38,789 nt of DNA from Hofstenia miamia (GCA_004352715.1 SCFE01000049.1:1784526-1823314); one strand, 5' to 3'; counted from the stretch's first letter, positions 19,926 through 33,377 are shown. Notes: generated from the sequence alone by a model not told the origin. A program made the numbers and translations.

Positions 19926-20395
19926 GCTACATATTTTACACATGTAAATATATTTTAACCCGTAAAACTTTTTGAATGAATATCTATGTATTTATTACTT
20001 TGTTTTAGTTCTGTTTAGTTGTTGTTGAATCTTGAAAAGCAAATTTAATTTGATTCCCATATTGTGCATACAAAAATTACTAAAAAAAATGGAGAAAAGT
20101 CACAAAATATCAGGTTCTGCCTATTTGATTTGAGCTCAAAATCCTATTCTAGTTGTTCTTGGGGTAACAAAATTGCCTCAAAACTTAGTTTAACCGCTAA
20201 GATAGAATTAAAGAATAATGAATGTTTCAAAAATTTCATAGATCGACATTAAATCATTAGACGACATTTTAATTAAGAACAAAAGATCAAAATACATTCA
20301 AAATAATTGTAAACAAAAAAGATGAATATAAATACAAACAAAATTTACCGAAAATATTATAAAAAAATATAAAAATATGTAATTTGATGAATATT
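19926..20395. other. no gene recognised
   Basis: AT-rich sequence between the LINE and the next Penelope relic. May include LINE 3' UTR. Confidence 0.4.
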
Positions 20396-20720
20396 TGTAA
20401 ATTTTATAGTGGGAAACTTTTTGAAAATGGCAGCGGCATGCCGAAACATGTTAAATAAATGATGCGTTTCTTTTTTAAATTGTAAACATTGCTTTAATAT
20501 CCACACTGAAAAGATGATTAAGGACCTAGGAAAAACGTCAAAAATTATAGGAAAAGTTAGATGTGTATATAGGAAAAAGAACTAAATTTAAACTAAAATC
20601 AACAACCGAACAAACAAATAAATGTAATAAAATTTATCAAATAAAATGCAGTTGTGGTGAAAATTATATTGGTTTTGAAACGAAGATATTACATCAAGAT
20701 CAAGTTATTTAAAAATCATT
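20396..20720 (+). mobile_element. Penelope-like element relic with hammerhead-like end
   Basis: A hammerhead-like pLTR segment (20,415-20,460) is followed by coding remnants: KRTKFKLKSTTEQTNKCN, then KIYQIKCSCGENYIGFET near 20,628-20,685. IYQIKCSCG-x-NYIG is the GIY-YIG start of Penelope proteins. The YIGET block is altered to YIGFE. Stops follow at once. Confidence 0.65.
20415..20460 (+). ncRNA. degenerate hammerhead-like motif (Penelope)
   Basis: Stem GGCA/TGCC, then the GAAACATGTT box, as in the copy at 4246. The first core reads TTGAAAA where CUGANGA is expected, so the leading C and the G are lost. Probably inactive. Confidence 0.45.
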
Positions 20721-20989
20721 GAGAGCATTTTCATAAATCCTTGCAATCAAGTTTAAACACCAAAGAGGAGTATAAATTATATCTACCATTATTTGAATTT
20801 AGAATATGAATTTTTAATATAAAATATAGTAAATTTATAGAGGGCAATATTTGCAAAATACTGGCGAGCGTTAAGATTATTTTTGCCAAAAGTTAATTTT
20901 ATTAGATATTTATCAAATTGTATGTAAACTGTTTTCCTACAGGTAGACGTTACTTTGACAAAATCTACACATTTACATTCAAATTAGTA

Positions 20990-21365
20990 TTTTGCGGCCA
21001 ATGCAATTTTCTTACCTTTAGCCGGCCGTTGGCTGTAAGTATTTGGCCGTAGCCGGCTGAAATGCTTTATCCATACCCGCCGTTAGCTGTGATTTTTTTT
21101 GCCATGTTCGGAACTTTTTACTACTACTAAGTAAATACTGCAATTTTCAATAGAACTATTAAAACATGCTCATAGTTCGAGCAATTAAAAAAAATTGTCA
21201 AAGTTTTAAAAACAAATATACAAATAATAATAATCATGGAAAAAATTATACATCATAATGTTCAGAAATGAATGGTAGCCGGGATTTGGACAGTACAACA
21301 AATCGTTGGTTGCGGACGGCAGATGGCTGCGGCTACGGCCGACTAATGCATCCCATAAAACTTTA
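20990..21365. mobile_element. possible MITE with GC-rich inverted ends
   Basis: GC-rich words TTGGCCGTAGCCGGCTGA (near 21,042-21,062) and GGCTACGGCCGACTAATGCA (near 21,331-21,351) are inverted to each other in an AT-rich background; the right end reads back as GGGATGCATTAGTCGGCCG. This suggests a small hAT-like MITE, but I could not fix both ends or a target duplication. Confidence 0.4.
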
Positions 21366-21595
21366 TGTCAATGACATATGTTCCTCTATTAGAAAAGCTT
21401 AAGCAACTTGGAGTAAATCAAATATACACATAGCTACAGTACATATAATTTACTTCAAGTAAAGGATGCAAATATTTTAGAAAAATGTTGAAAACAAAAC
21501 GTCGAAATAAACATTAGAATTATCAGTACAAATTCACATTAAAAATACAATGGAATCAAATTAATAAATTGTATACTAAACAGCAGTAGAAAAAA

Positions 21596-21653
21596 CTAAA
21601 GAGAAGGCTTTAACCAATCAGGATCGGAGTCTCCACTTAAAGTTGACATCGGC
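21596..21653 (-). CDS. exon 18: terminal exon, RPMSTLSGDSDPDWLKPSL stop
   Basis: GATTTAG acceptor in phase 2, then 18 codons and TAG. The RP-x-S...D-x-WL-x-P ending resembles what I recall of the conserved C-terminal block in CSPP1 relatives. No polyadenylation signal was pinned down. Confidence 0.75.
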
Positions 21654-24600
21654 CTAAATCATAGTTGGCTATTCTAAACAATTGTTCGAGGAATTTTGTA
21701 ACAAATATAAAATAAAATTTTAGTCAAAAATCTCTCCTGACTTGGCTATAAAACTATCAAAGGAGATTATGTGACGGATTGTCTATGAGAAATAATGAAG
21801 TTTACAAATAATACACATACCTGCCTATTAGCGTGCAAGTAGCAAGAAAGTAAGCAAATTCGCAAGCATCTCTTTATTTACTAATTTTGGAAAATTTTTC
21901 ATGTTAAAAACATTTTAACAACGGATTTTAATATTTTATGAAGAAAATGTTAAAAAATAATATGTTAATCATACTGCGTTTAATAAGTCTATAAAAGTTA
22001 ATTCCATAAACAACATTTGCAAAGGAAAATATAAATAAACTGTTTAATCAGTAATATTTTCATTTGACACACTGAAAAGTTGCAGAGTATAGTTCATTTG
22101 TTGGTATATCAAATATACGAAAATACTTGTTCAGACTTGTCAACTAGCCGAGCCGAGCCGAGCTTGAGCATAGTATTTGATATACAACGANNNNNNNNNN
22201 NNNNNNNNNNNNNNNNNNNNNNNNNNNNNNNNNNNNNNNNNNNNNNNNNNNNNNNNNNNNNNNNNNNNNNNNNNNNNNNNNNNNNNNNNNNNNNNNNNNN
22301 NNNNNNNNNNNNNNNNNNNAGCTTGAGCATAGTATTTGATATACAACGAGTCCAAAACGAGCCTATTTTAGACAAAGCAAGTATATATGCTCTGCCTGTT
22401 AATTTTGATTATGAAGATTTTTCTTATTTTTGCAGTCAGTATGCCTTTCCTATAATCTTATTTAAGAAATGTTTATTAAATAATAGGAAGAGCTATGTAA
22501 AAAATTCTTTGAGCACAATATTTTTCAAAAAATACGAGCCTCATTTAAAGATTTTATGTGGCGAGCCGAACCGAGCCAAACTTACACAAAATTTAAACGA
22601 GCCGAGCCGAGCCGAGCTAGGAAATGTCGGCTCGTTGACAAGTCCGTACTTGTTACATACCGAATTCCATTGGGTTTGGCATCCGTGTTCATGAATTTAC
22701 TAAGAATGGCATCGTGATCACTGACAGAAATATCATCATCTAAACCAGAAGTAATATTCTTAAATTAGAAATTCACTAACCATTTGAGTTAGTTTGAAGT
22801 TTACGCAGACGTTCTCGATTTTTTCTGGCAACGGTATCAACATCAAAACTGAAGGTGGAACCCAAAGAAAGAGCATCGGGGTTATTTAACTGCCTGGGCG
22901 AGCCATCGCGAGCAAAACTGTTGTCTACCTAAACTATGCGGATTCAGCGGGTGTTTGCGGTAATTCAAATGCAGTTGGACTTTCGTCTGTCATCGGAGAT
23001 TCAATTAACAAATCTGCCAGCGATAAGTTCCTTGGGAGACTATTGGGAAAATATCGAGAGCCAGGGAAGTCTTCACTTACATAACCGCTACTGGTGGAAT
23101 AGTACTGCTGTGAAACTGTTATACCACCAGATGTGTTTCCTTTATACATAGGCAGGCTATGATTTCTACTCGATCTTGGTAGATTGTCACAAGTGACTGA
23201 TGTCTTGCAACTTGGAGAAGGACTAGCATTTCCAAATGCTCTTGAATTTTGAAAACTTGATAAAGAGTTCCCAGTAGATGCAATTGATTTATTAGAAATG
23301 TTCGATTTGCTCATTAACACAAAGCCTGGATGATTACTAACACAGGGGTAAAACGGCAAAAACTCACTTTCGGAGTATAACATTATATTAGTAGGAAAAG
23401 TAACATTTACCTGAAAGGGTTCGAATGGTAACACTTGAGGGGAAATTAAGGGGAAGGATTCGCTACGGGGCAAGTGGTTTTCCGCTGTAGTGCTTGGCGG
23501 GGAAGGCAAAAGATCCCGTATTTTGGGCTCTTGGTTGACATCATAAGGTGGAGAATCGCGACGATTACTTAGTTTCCTTCGATCACGCATTTTCTCCATT
23601 TTCTTTATAAGAGGAGGTGTTGGTACAATAGTCTCCCCATTCATGCCTAAAAACATAGAAATATTAATAAAGAACAGAGACAATCAGACATTCACACAAT
23701 CCAAGTTTAAATGACTATGGAATAGAAAAGCTACGCCACTACACACTTGTGCAAACCAAAGAAAGTTTTCAAGGGCAAATCTCGAAACATCGCACAAATC
23801 CATTCAAAACGTCTTAAGGTATTCATCGAGTCACTCACCGGGGCATATCAACTAGCACAAAATAGCAATTCTCCTAAAAACCTAAACGTGGAAATTTTTT
23901 TGATAATTTCTAAAAAATTTTGAATTTATATTCAAGCAAATGTGTGAATGCACGCGTGCAGATGAGTTCACTCGCGACAGACCTATGAAAGCAGAATCGC
24001 TAATGAGAGTGTGGGAAGAAATCACAGATTCTCTATCACGTACGCCTTCACTCCACGATGAATCTGCTAAAGCAAACAATTGTATTAAACAGAAAGACTA
24101 CAATTCGTTCAATGTCTCTAAAAGCCCGTGAGTACAGACAGTTAGAAACATTTATGTTTGAGCCTTGCAAGACCTTCTATGACATCCCATTTGATGCTAG
24201 TGGGTCTTGCTCAAAATTAGACATTTATAACTTTAGACCCTAACATTGCTACCATGCATTTCAAACAAACAATTTTGAATATATCCAGCCTTTATTACCG
24301 AACTGTATTATACAGTATGTCCCATAAGTTACGACGACTTTTTCTTGGAGGGCGGTGTTACTGCTGCTAATTATATTCAGATGTTAAGAGATGAATTTAT
24401 TCCTGCTCTTCAAGCAAGACAGATATTATTATCATCACATTTCCAACAAGATGGTGCTCCAGCACATACCGCCATAGCAACTCGTAATTTCTTAACAGAT
24501 ACCTTTCAGGATCGATGGGTTGGCAAATTTGGACCGATTCCTTGGCCAGCACGTAGTCCTGACCTCTCGTCCTGTGATAACGCGTTATGGGGTCTGCTAA

Positions 24601-27600
24601 AGCCTAGAATCGTAGCAAGAAAAGCACAAAACAAAGAAGACCTGAAAGGCGTTATTCAAGACGAATTTATGCGATTTCCAGTTGAAACTCTCCGAAAAAT
24701 CAATGACAGAACGTTCAGACGAATGCGATTGTGTATTGAACTAGGAGGCCTTCAATTTGATCCTTATGATTAATTTTTTACATGTTCCTTAGAATAATTG
24801 TTAGAAATTACGTAATCGTTAGAATAAAGTTTTGAAATGTATATTTTCTTTACCTTGTTTTCTTTTTATAGAAGTCGTTGTAACTTATGGGACAGACTGT
24901 AGTAAGCACTTCAGACTTAAAATAGGTTCAAAATTTTAGAAAGTGCAGGTAAAATTCTTTAACAAACATAAAATCAGTTAGGAATTACTTCAAAAAAAGT
25001 ATATTACATAGTATAAGGATTTGATGCGGAAAAAAATAATGATGTACTATTCAAACACTACAAATCTTTGAAAAAATCAAATATACTCCTAAAACGGCAA
25101 ACATAATCAATCAAAAAAGTTCAAAAATTAGGGTTTCATGGAACTAAAAATCTTGTTATTTTTCACATTTAATGCACAATAGAGTTATTACTGAATGGGA
25201 AGAACTTTAAAAGGATTCGAAACTTACACGAACCTTGCAAAGCACAAAATTATCATCCACATTGTAATGATTGTGAAAGCAATAGTTGAGGGAGGACCGT
25301 TTATTACGGAGCATTCTTTGCCCATAATACAATATTTTAGTGATGAATTTACCTTACTCCAAAGTGCACAATCTGTCGGCACTACTTTCGAGTGGTTACA
25401 TAGAGATTTCATAAACTCCAATGTGGTAGATTCGTGATTGGAGCATGAATTTATGATATTTCAAGAATTCTAAGAAATTGCTTTTTTCCACTACGAAGTA
25501 TAAATACTTCAAAATCACAAGAAATCGACCTTTATTTCAAATTTACTTCAATTTATAACGGCTAATACAGGGTTTTTAAAAATTAATAACCCCTCTTTGA
25601 CTTTGAAAATTTCCTGCAAACCGAAACAATAAATCGACAAGAATACAAAATTTTCTATATAATAAAAAACATACTTATTCAACATAACCACCATTTGAGT
25701 TAATACATGCTAAGCAACGATCAGCAAAATTATCTACACTATTTTGGAACATTTGCACGGTAATGGATTGGATTTCATGGCGAATTTTTTCTTCTAAGTT
25801 ATCAATATCTTGAATGGTGTAAAAATAAACTTTTTCCCGTAGGTACCCCCATAAGAAATAATCGCAGATTGTCAAATCAGGTGATCTTGCTGGGTAATGT
25901 GCCGAAGAGCCCCCTCTACCAATCCAGCGGTTATTAAACTTGTCATTTAAATAATCTCTGACAGGTGTTCCAAAATGAGCTGGAGATCCATCAAGTTATA
26001 TTTTGACTTATCAGTGACCATAGATTTAATGAATATATTTTGACTTTTCATAGATTTTTGTTATCAGTGATTTGTTATATCTCAAAGAGAGGTTATTAAT
26101 TCTGAAACACCCTGTATGTATTGGCTATAGAACGACAACATTTAGAATATCTATCATGCAAGGCTCATTTTCATGCGTTGTGAAGTAATTAATTAAAAGT
26201 GGGTTCGGAATGAAAAGTAGAAGTTAGTGAACGCTAAGTGGTTAGTTTACCGATGTAGGCCGAATCAGAGCTAAGAGGAATTGAGCTCAAATTCGGGTGA
26301 TCCACCAAAAACGTTAAATCGTCCTCATCCAACAAACTATTATCACCTAAGCAACAGCCATTACAAATATAAAACGAACGAATTAAATTACTAGCAGATC
26401 TTAAACATTTCATAAAAAGTGACCTCTCAAGATTTTTTTCTAAGGAATGCGAACTGACCTAATAGCAGTTTCGTACAATGTTCAGGTATAGAGAGTGACA
26501 ATATCAGGTAAATATGGACGCCAACCTGACCCGATTAGAATATTTATTACAGCGAACCCGACCCGACCCAAAACTTTGAATTTGATTTGAGGTTGTGGAT
26601 CTCTGTCCAATCAAATGATCATTAACATCAATCATTTTCTGATAGTAGAAACAGTGATTCATTGGCCTATAACTTAATGTCTTGGATCTTTCTCAAATCA
26701 AGCGGTGATTTAGATCAGAATATTTTTAATAATCAATCTAATCTTTGTACCAGATTCGTCAACGAGCCGAGCTTCTAACGAGTCGAGCCGAGCCGAGCCG
26801 AGCCGAGCNNNNNNNNNNNNNNNNNNNNNNNNNNNNNNNNNNNNNNNNNNNNNNNNNNNNNNNNNNNNNNNNNNNNNNNNNNNNNNNNNNNNNNNNNNNN
26901 NNNNNNNNNNNNNNNNNNNNNNNNNNNNNNNNNNNNNNNNNNNNNNNNNNNNNNNNNNNNNNNNNNNNNNNNNNNNNNNNNNNNNNNNNNNNNNNNNNNN
27001 NNNNNNNNNNNNNNNNNTAGTGCGCTTGTTAATTTGATTATGGAGATTTTTCTTATTTTTTGCATTCAATAGTCCTTACTTATAATCGTATTTTAGAAAT
27101 GTTTATTAAGTAATAGGAAGAGCAATTGAAAAAATTCTGAGAACACAATATTTTAAAAAAAATATCGAGCTAAAACGAGCCTCATTGAAAGATTTTATGT
27201 GGCGAGCCNACCGAACTTACTCAAAATTACGGCTCGTTGACAAGTCTGTTTGTATCCGAATCCGACCCGACCCGAAGCCCGAAATCGGATCGGGTTTATC
27301 GGGTTCCCGATATCACTCTCTTTTCAGGTACGATAACTAGGGCAAAAATTAAAAGATACATTAAAGTTCAATGTAATATAAAATGATTAGAAAAAATTGC
27401 AACTGGAAATGAACTCCAAAGAACTTTTAGAAATGGCACTTCAGAGATCTAGACACTAGTTATAATAGTCAATAACCGACGGTGCGAAAAATTTCTCTAG
27501 CACCAGAAGTATACTTAAGCGAACAAATCATAAAAAATTAATCAAAATCAAACCTCGTCGCATTCCAAAGAGATCGCGTTCCTGTTGGCGAATAAGGTCT

Positions 27601-30600
27601 CGCTGCTGAACTTCAAGCATGTCTGAAGTAACAGGTGCAGTAGGAAACTTTTGGCGGAAATCGTCTCGTGAGCGCGTCAATGCTAAGCATCATTTTGAAA
27701 AAAGGAAAAATATAAACAACTACGTAAATATGCGACACATTACAAAATTGAACAGAATTTAGCAAAATCGCGAAAATGATTTAAGAACATTTCTTCTCGA
27801 TGTATACTTATACGCAGACTTCGGCCGCGGCTCACCACATACAATCTTTGAATGAGGCTCGTTTTAGCTCGGTATTTTTTTTAAAATATTGTGCTCAAAG
27901 AATTTTTAACATAGCTCTTCCTATTATTTAGTAAACATTTCTTAAATAAGATTATAGGAAAGGCATACTGACTGCTAAAAAAAAAAGAAAAATCTCCATA
28001 ATCAAATTAACAAGCAGAACTATGAACTTGCTTTGCATAAGGTAGGCTCGTTTTGGGCTCGTTGTATATCAAATACTGTGCTAAGCTCTGCTCGGCTCGG
28101 CTCGTTGACAAGTCTGACGTAAACAATCCTTCTGATTTGGTAACAAATCTATAAGTTTATCACTGAACATAATAAATGAACTTGTTTTGATAAAAGATCA
28201 ATTGTCAAAAAATATATCATCAAACAAAATCAAATTACAATTGGGACACTGTGCATACATAATTTTCTGATATTAATTGTTGATTAATTGTAATATGGGA
28301 AAGTATAATCGATAGAAAATATTCGAGAAAATGCGTACAATACGAGAAATTTCTGTAGTAAAAACAAATTCTGCAAAACTACTGCTGGGAAATCTCCAAA
28401 ATTTTATGAAAAAAATGAGTTCCTAGAGTATAAGAATTAATCTTTAAATTGGTGTAATAACTTACAAAAGAGATGATAGTCGACCCTATTAACTTTTCAG
28501 TAACGAAAATATATAATTAATGTATGAAACTTCTTACGATCGTATTTCGAATGCATGAAGGTGTCAAGAGCAGCTTCGTTAGCTTCTTCTTTAAAAATGG
28601 GTTTCCAGGTCTCCAATTCCGGCTGATTCCTTCGCACTCTTACAGGTCCTGTAGGAATGTGGTCGGTACGCTTGGAATTCTAAACACAACTTATAAACAA
28701 GCATCCCAATAACAGATTTTGATTCAGAGCGATTAAGGAATTCCTTGGAATTGGATTTTGACTATGGAATTGTTATTTTATTTCCCATTAGCATTTCGAT
28801 AGTAAACATCAAGTACAAAAAAGTTTTTTGGTTCCATATAAATAATTGCGTAAAACTTGTCTAATCGCTCGTAGGCATGCAATCAATAAAAATACACAGC
28901 TAAACAACAAGATGAATGACAGTGTTGGCCGCTTAGGCTATGTAAAGAATACATGTTGCAGTTGGATTTAGGCTATTGCCTCTCTTAATCCATTGAAACA
29001 CTACATGATGATGAAAATGAATTGAAAACAGATGGTGAAAAGAAGTTATAGAACAGAATCTTCACTGCTGTTACAAACCTTTTTCTTTTGTTTGGAAACT
29101 GCAGGTGGTGGCGACGTCTACACAATGACAACATTATACCATTTTGATAAGCATATTTTGCATATACTATTTTAAAGGCCAAAATATAAAAATCTTAAGG
29201 AAAAATCATTATGAATACTTAGGATCTCCAAGAGGAACAAAATGAAAACGACTTAGAATCCAAATCTTAATATATAATTTTGTGTGTATTTGAATTTTTA
29301 ATACAATACATTGTAAAACAGGTTACTACATGCATTCAGGCATTGTGAGCAATCCATGCACAGCAACAAACCTGTTTCGGTTTTGACAGCGGCGAAGATT
29401 TCTGTAAAAATAGAATTACAGTGCAAACAGTCATATAAAAAGTTCTTGATCAATCGGTTAGTAGATATGAACTACTCACAATATTGGGTTTTTCAAACCC
29501 ATAGTGGTCAATGTCTCGAGGATTTAAAGCACGCGGTTGCTGCTGCTTTTTAGGCTTTTCTTTGGGTCTTTCATACTTAAATCATACTTAGAAATTTAAT
29601 AATTACAACCTATCTGTTAGTGTTGTTAGTCTTTTAGTAAAACTCCCAATCATAGATCTCAAACTCAACTCACTTTTTTATTATCAAAGAAGTTCTCGAT
29701 ATTTTCAACTTCTGCCTTAGAAAACGAGTTCGCCCATGTCGTTGTTGTATTTTTGGCAGATGGAGATGAAGTCGTAATCCCATCTTTATGTGTCCCTTTC
29801 CTCAAAGCTGAATTTAGACAAGTTAAGGCTGGGAGATCGGTAGCACTGTACAAAAAAGGCTTTTTGGAATAAAGGTACGCACTCCTGGCACTACTGCTTT
29901 TGTGCCTTTCCGCTGTTTCGAAAATGGTAGGATTAGAATGGTTTCTGATTTTATTTTCTGCTATTCCTTGAGGTAGTTCATCATGAATTGGAATAAAAAA
30001 CTCCCTTAATTCCAATGGTCTCTTCATCATTTCTTCCTCCTCAAAGTTGGCTTTAGTTGTTTCTCTGGGAGTCATTCTTGTTTTGGCAGTATCTGTTAAA
30101 GTAGTAACAATTGATTCATTACTAAGGGAATTTGATGATTTATTTTTTAAGGGATCCGTTTGAGGTTCGGATTCTTTAGATACTGCACTGATATTACTGC
30201 TTGCCACATCTGCATTAGTTGTGTTAGCGGGACTAAATTTTACACTATGCCGAGTAAAATCCCTAGTAAATTCAACAGGAGCACGTTGGCGCGGAGAAGG
30301 CAATGGATCTTCAAATGAATCTTCATTAAGATCAGTAGCTTCATTTTTTATTGGCAGAATATTTTGGTCTTCGCCAGTTCCAGCAGACGGCTGAAGAAGT
30401 CCGTCCGAAATAGGAGTTTGAGAAAGTGGGGAATTCTGGTCGAGTGTTTGAGACTTCTCTTTGTCTGGCAAACTGGTAGATTGATTATTATCAATCTTTT
30501 CCTTAGAATTCTCAGCTGCAGATTCTTCCCTTACAACCTTGTCATTATCCTTTGGTTCAGTTTCGATCTCTGAAGCATTGTTTTCTGAATCAATTGCATT

Positions 30601-33340
30601 CTTTGGACGCTCAACTTCATCGTCAATCTGTGTTACTGAATTATCGCGACGATTGGCGTCAACAACCTGAGTTCTAGATGCATCTTTACTAATGTTGCTC
30701 AGAGACCGTTGACTCGGAAGCTGCAAAGGGTCGTTCTCATTAGATAAGGAAACCTGCTTATCATTCTCTAGATGTTCATTGTTTAAAGAATTAGAATCTC
30801 CATCATTATTTTGAACATTTTGAGAAGTCGACTGACGTTCTTGATCTGAAAATTGAGACAAACTTGGTTCAGGAGAAGCATAATTTGTAGGATCTGACTT
30901 GCCCGTATCATTCACATTAAATGTTACTTTTGGCGCTTTTATATCATCTTTGTTAATGAGAGAGTCACCGTCTTCTATGTTAACAATCTCTGTGTTATCA
31001 TTGTTTACTTCAACTGTATTCTTATCATTTAATGAGTTTTCTTTAGCACTGAATCGAGACGAATTTCGTTGTACACCATCCGGAGTATGAATCTCCGTCC
31101 GGAGTGAATCACGATTTACACTATGAACAGAATCTGTATCGATATGAAATTCTTCAATAATTGAGGGGAGTTTTGTGCTTGGAGCGACCGAATTCACGGT
31201 AGGATCTACCGGAGTTTGAGCGCGAGACACTGGCGATTGTGAATTATCTGCAACATTGGGATTATCATCATCAGTTTGTTTGTTGATTGGTGGCAATTGA
31301 GGGATGGAGTTACTTCGTCTAGTCTTCATCTGCTCCAATTCTCTTCCAAACAAATCGGCATCCATTGAACGCATTTCTACACTAGGGTTTGCAATTTGCA
31401 CACCCGGGCCATAATGTGCCATTGCTGGAACCTAAATTTCAAAAAGACTGGTAGTTAGTGGAAGTATTAATTCTCAAACAAATAGTCAATATAAAATATA
31501 TGCATTGGTTACGAAAATTTTGTATACATAATACTTACACAAGTTGCCGCAGATAAATTGATGGCTAACTGTGAACGGATTTTGGTTTATATGTTTGTGG
31601 AAGTAATGATTCAATAGCGCTGTTGCAATCTACTTTATATTGAGGATTGCATAGCTTACTGGTCTGCAAACTCCAAAAATATACAGAAATAAATTAATCT
31701 TCGCAATTTGGACAACAAAATGTCTAATTGCCATGCAAAGATTAGAAAATCTTTATGAATTAATTTTAATTAATCATTTGTAATAGAAATCATAACCTAT
31801 TGCCTAATGGATCATTTTCCAATAAACATGAATGCGTTCGTTCATAATTATCTATGAATTAACAATTTCAAGCCTTGTTGATCATTGCACACCAGACTTG
31901 TCAACTAGCCGAGCTTCTAACGAGCCGAGCCGAGCCGAGCTTGAGCAGAGTATTGGATATACAACGAGCCCAAAACGAACCGTTTTTGGGCAAACCAAAT
32001 TTATAGTGCTGCTTGTTAATTTGATTATGCAGATTTTTCTTATTTTTTCATTCAATATTCCTTACTTATAATCGTATTTTAGAAATGTTTATTAAGTAAT
32101 AGGAAGAGCAATTGAAAAAATTCTGAGAACACAATATTTTAAAAAAAATATCGAGCTAAAACGAGCCTCATTGAAAGATTTTATGTGGCGAGCCGAACCG
32201 AACTTACTCAAAATTACGGCTCGTTGACAAGTCTGTTTGTATCCGAATCCGACCCGACCCGAAGCCCGAANCTGATTTTAGCATTTTTGCAACAAAAATT
32301 GAATAAAAAGCATCTTATACATATTTTTTGATGTATATTGGATACTTATAACATAATTAGTTTCCAAACATCATTTGGTTAAAATTTGAACAGATTTTGA
32401 GCATTATTTATTGCGAAAATTGAAAATATGACGTCATCGCGGGTCGTAAAATAGACTTTTTTTTCCACATTTTTCATTTTTTGAACCACAAATTGATACA
32501 AAAACAAAAAGGAAAGTTTTTTTCATTGATTTGTGTTACCTTAGACATAATACATTGGAAAACCTACGTCTCAAAGCTTATAGAGACAAAAATATTGTGC
32601 TATAGCCTCAAAAAACTAGGTATTTTACCGTTTTTTACCGAAATTTTGCCAATAGACCTCCGGAAAATGCTTACAGAGGAAAAAGTACAGGTCCTTTTGA
32701 CTCAAAATTTTCAGGAATTGGTTATAGATAAATTTTGTTCACTGAGTCGAAAAATTTAGTTGTGTAATGGAGTCTAAAAAAAGTTATAAAAAATCTCAGA
32801 CAGGGGGGGGCAATTTTGCCCCCCCCAACTGGAATAGGGTTAAGACAAACCACTGCAATTTATTGATCAAAATGCTTTAAAGAGGCAATCATGTAAAATT
32901 AAATTATATACTCATCTCTTCTGTAATTTAAAACAAAAAAATTGGATTGATTGAATAAAATTTTTAAAATCAGCAAATAGGCAGACTTGGGTATGGCAAA
33001 TGCTTGTTGAACCTTTTGAAACTTTATTTTACCTCACAGCATATCAATATAAGTCACTTTAATAACCAGTCGAAAATGGGAATTAAGTAAAATACTTACA
33101 TCCTTGTGCTCGATTTGCAGTTCTATTCTGCGCTGCTCACTTTGAAGTTGGCGCCGCATAGCGGACAGTTGTCTGTTGATTTCCGCTCTGCTCTCCTCTA
33201 AACATGGTATGGATGTAAGTTCACTTTTGATTACTCACCTAATCTGACTAAAACTAATCTAGTGAAAATAGCATTCCGCAAGCTTAAGTACGCATACCTC
33301 CTGATGAACAAGACAAAATATTTCCAATTAGAATTTATTC

Positions 33341-33377
<37 letters not shown>

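Larger units (their letters stand above)
26489..27322. mobile_element. hAT-like MITE, CCCGACCCG family, with nested copy C
   Basis: Flanked by exact 8-bp duplications TTCAGGTA (26,481-26,488 and 27,323-27,330). Ends TAGAGAGTGACAATATC and (inverted) AAGAGAGTGATATCGGG. The inside has repeated GACCCGACCCG on both sides. A GAGCC-family MITE is inserted in its middle. It lies in the intron between exons 13 and 14. Confidence 0.85.

Noticed and set aside
23405-23411. CAG/GTAAAT as the donor ending exon 15
   Set aside because: It would make a 480-nt intron that is open and coding-like throughout; the GTAAGT at 23,075-23,080 explains more. Not excluded.
25195-25437. Overlapping frames on both strands
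   Set aside because: No motif, no splice context, and intronic position; likely chance.
26761-26808. GAGCC tandem arrays as a CRISPR or satellite
   Set aside because: They are subterminal repeats inside hAT MITEs and have no spacers.
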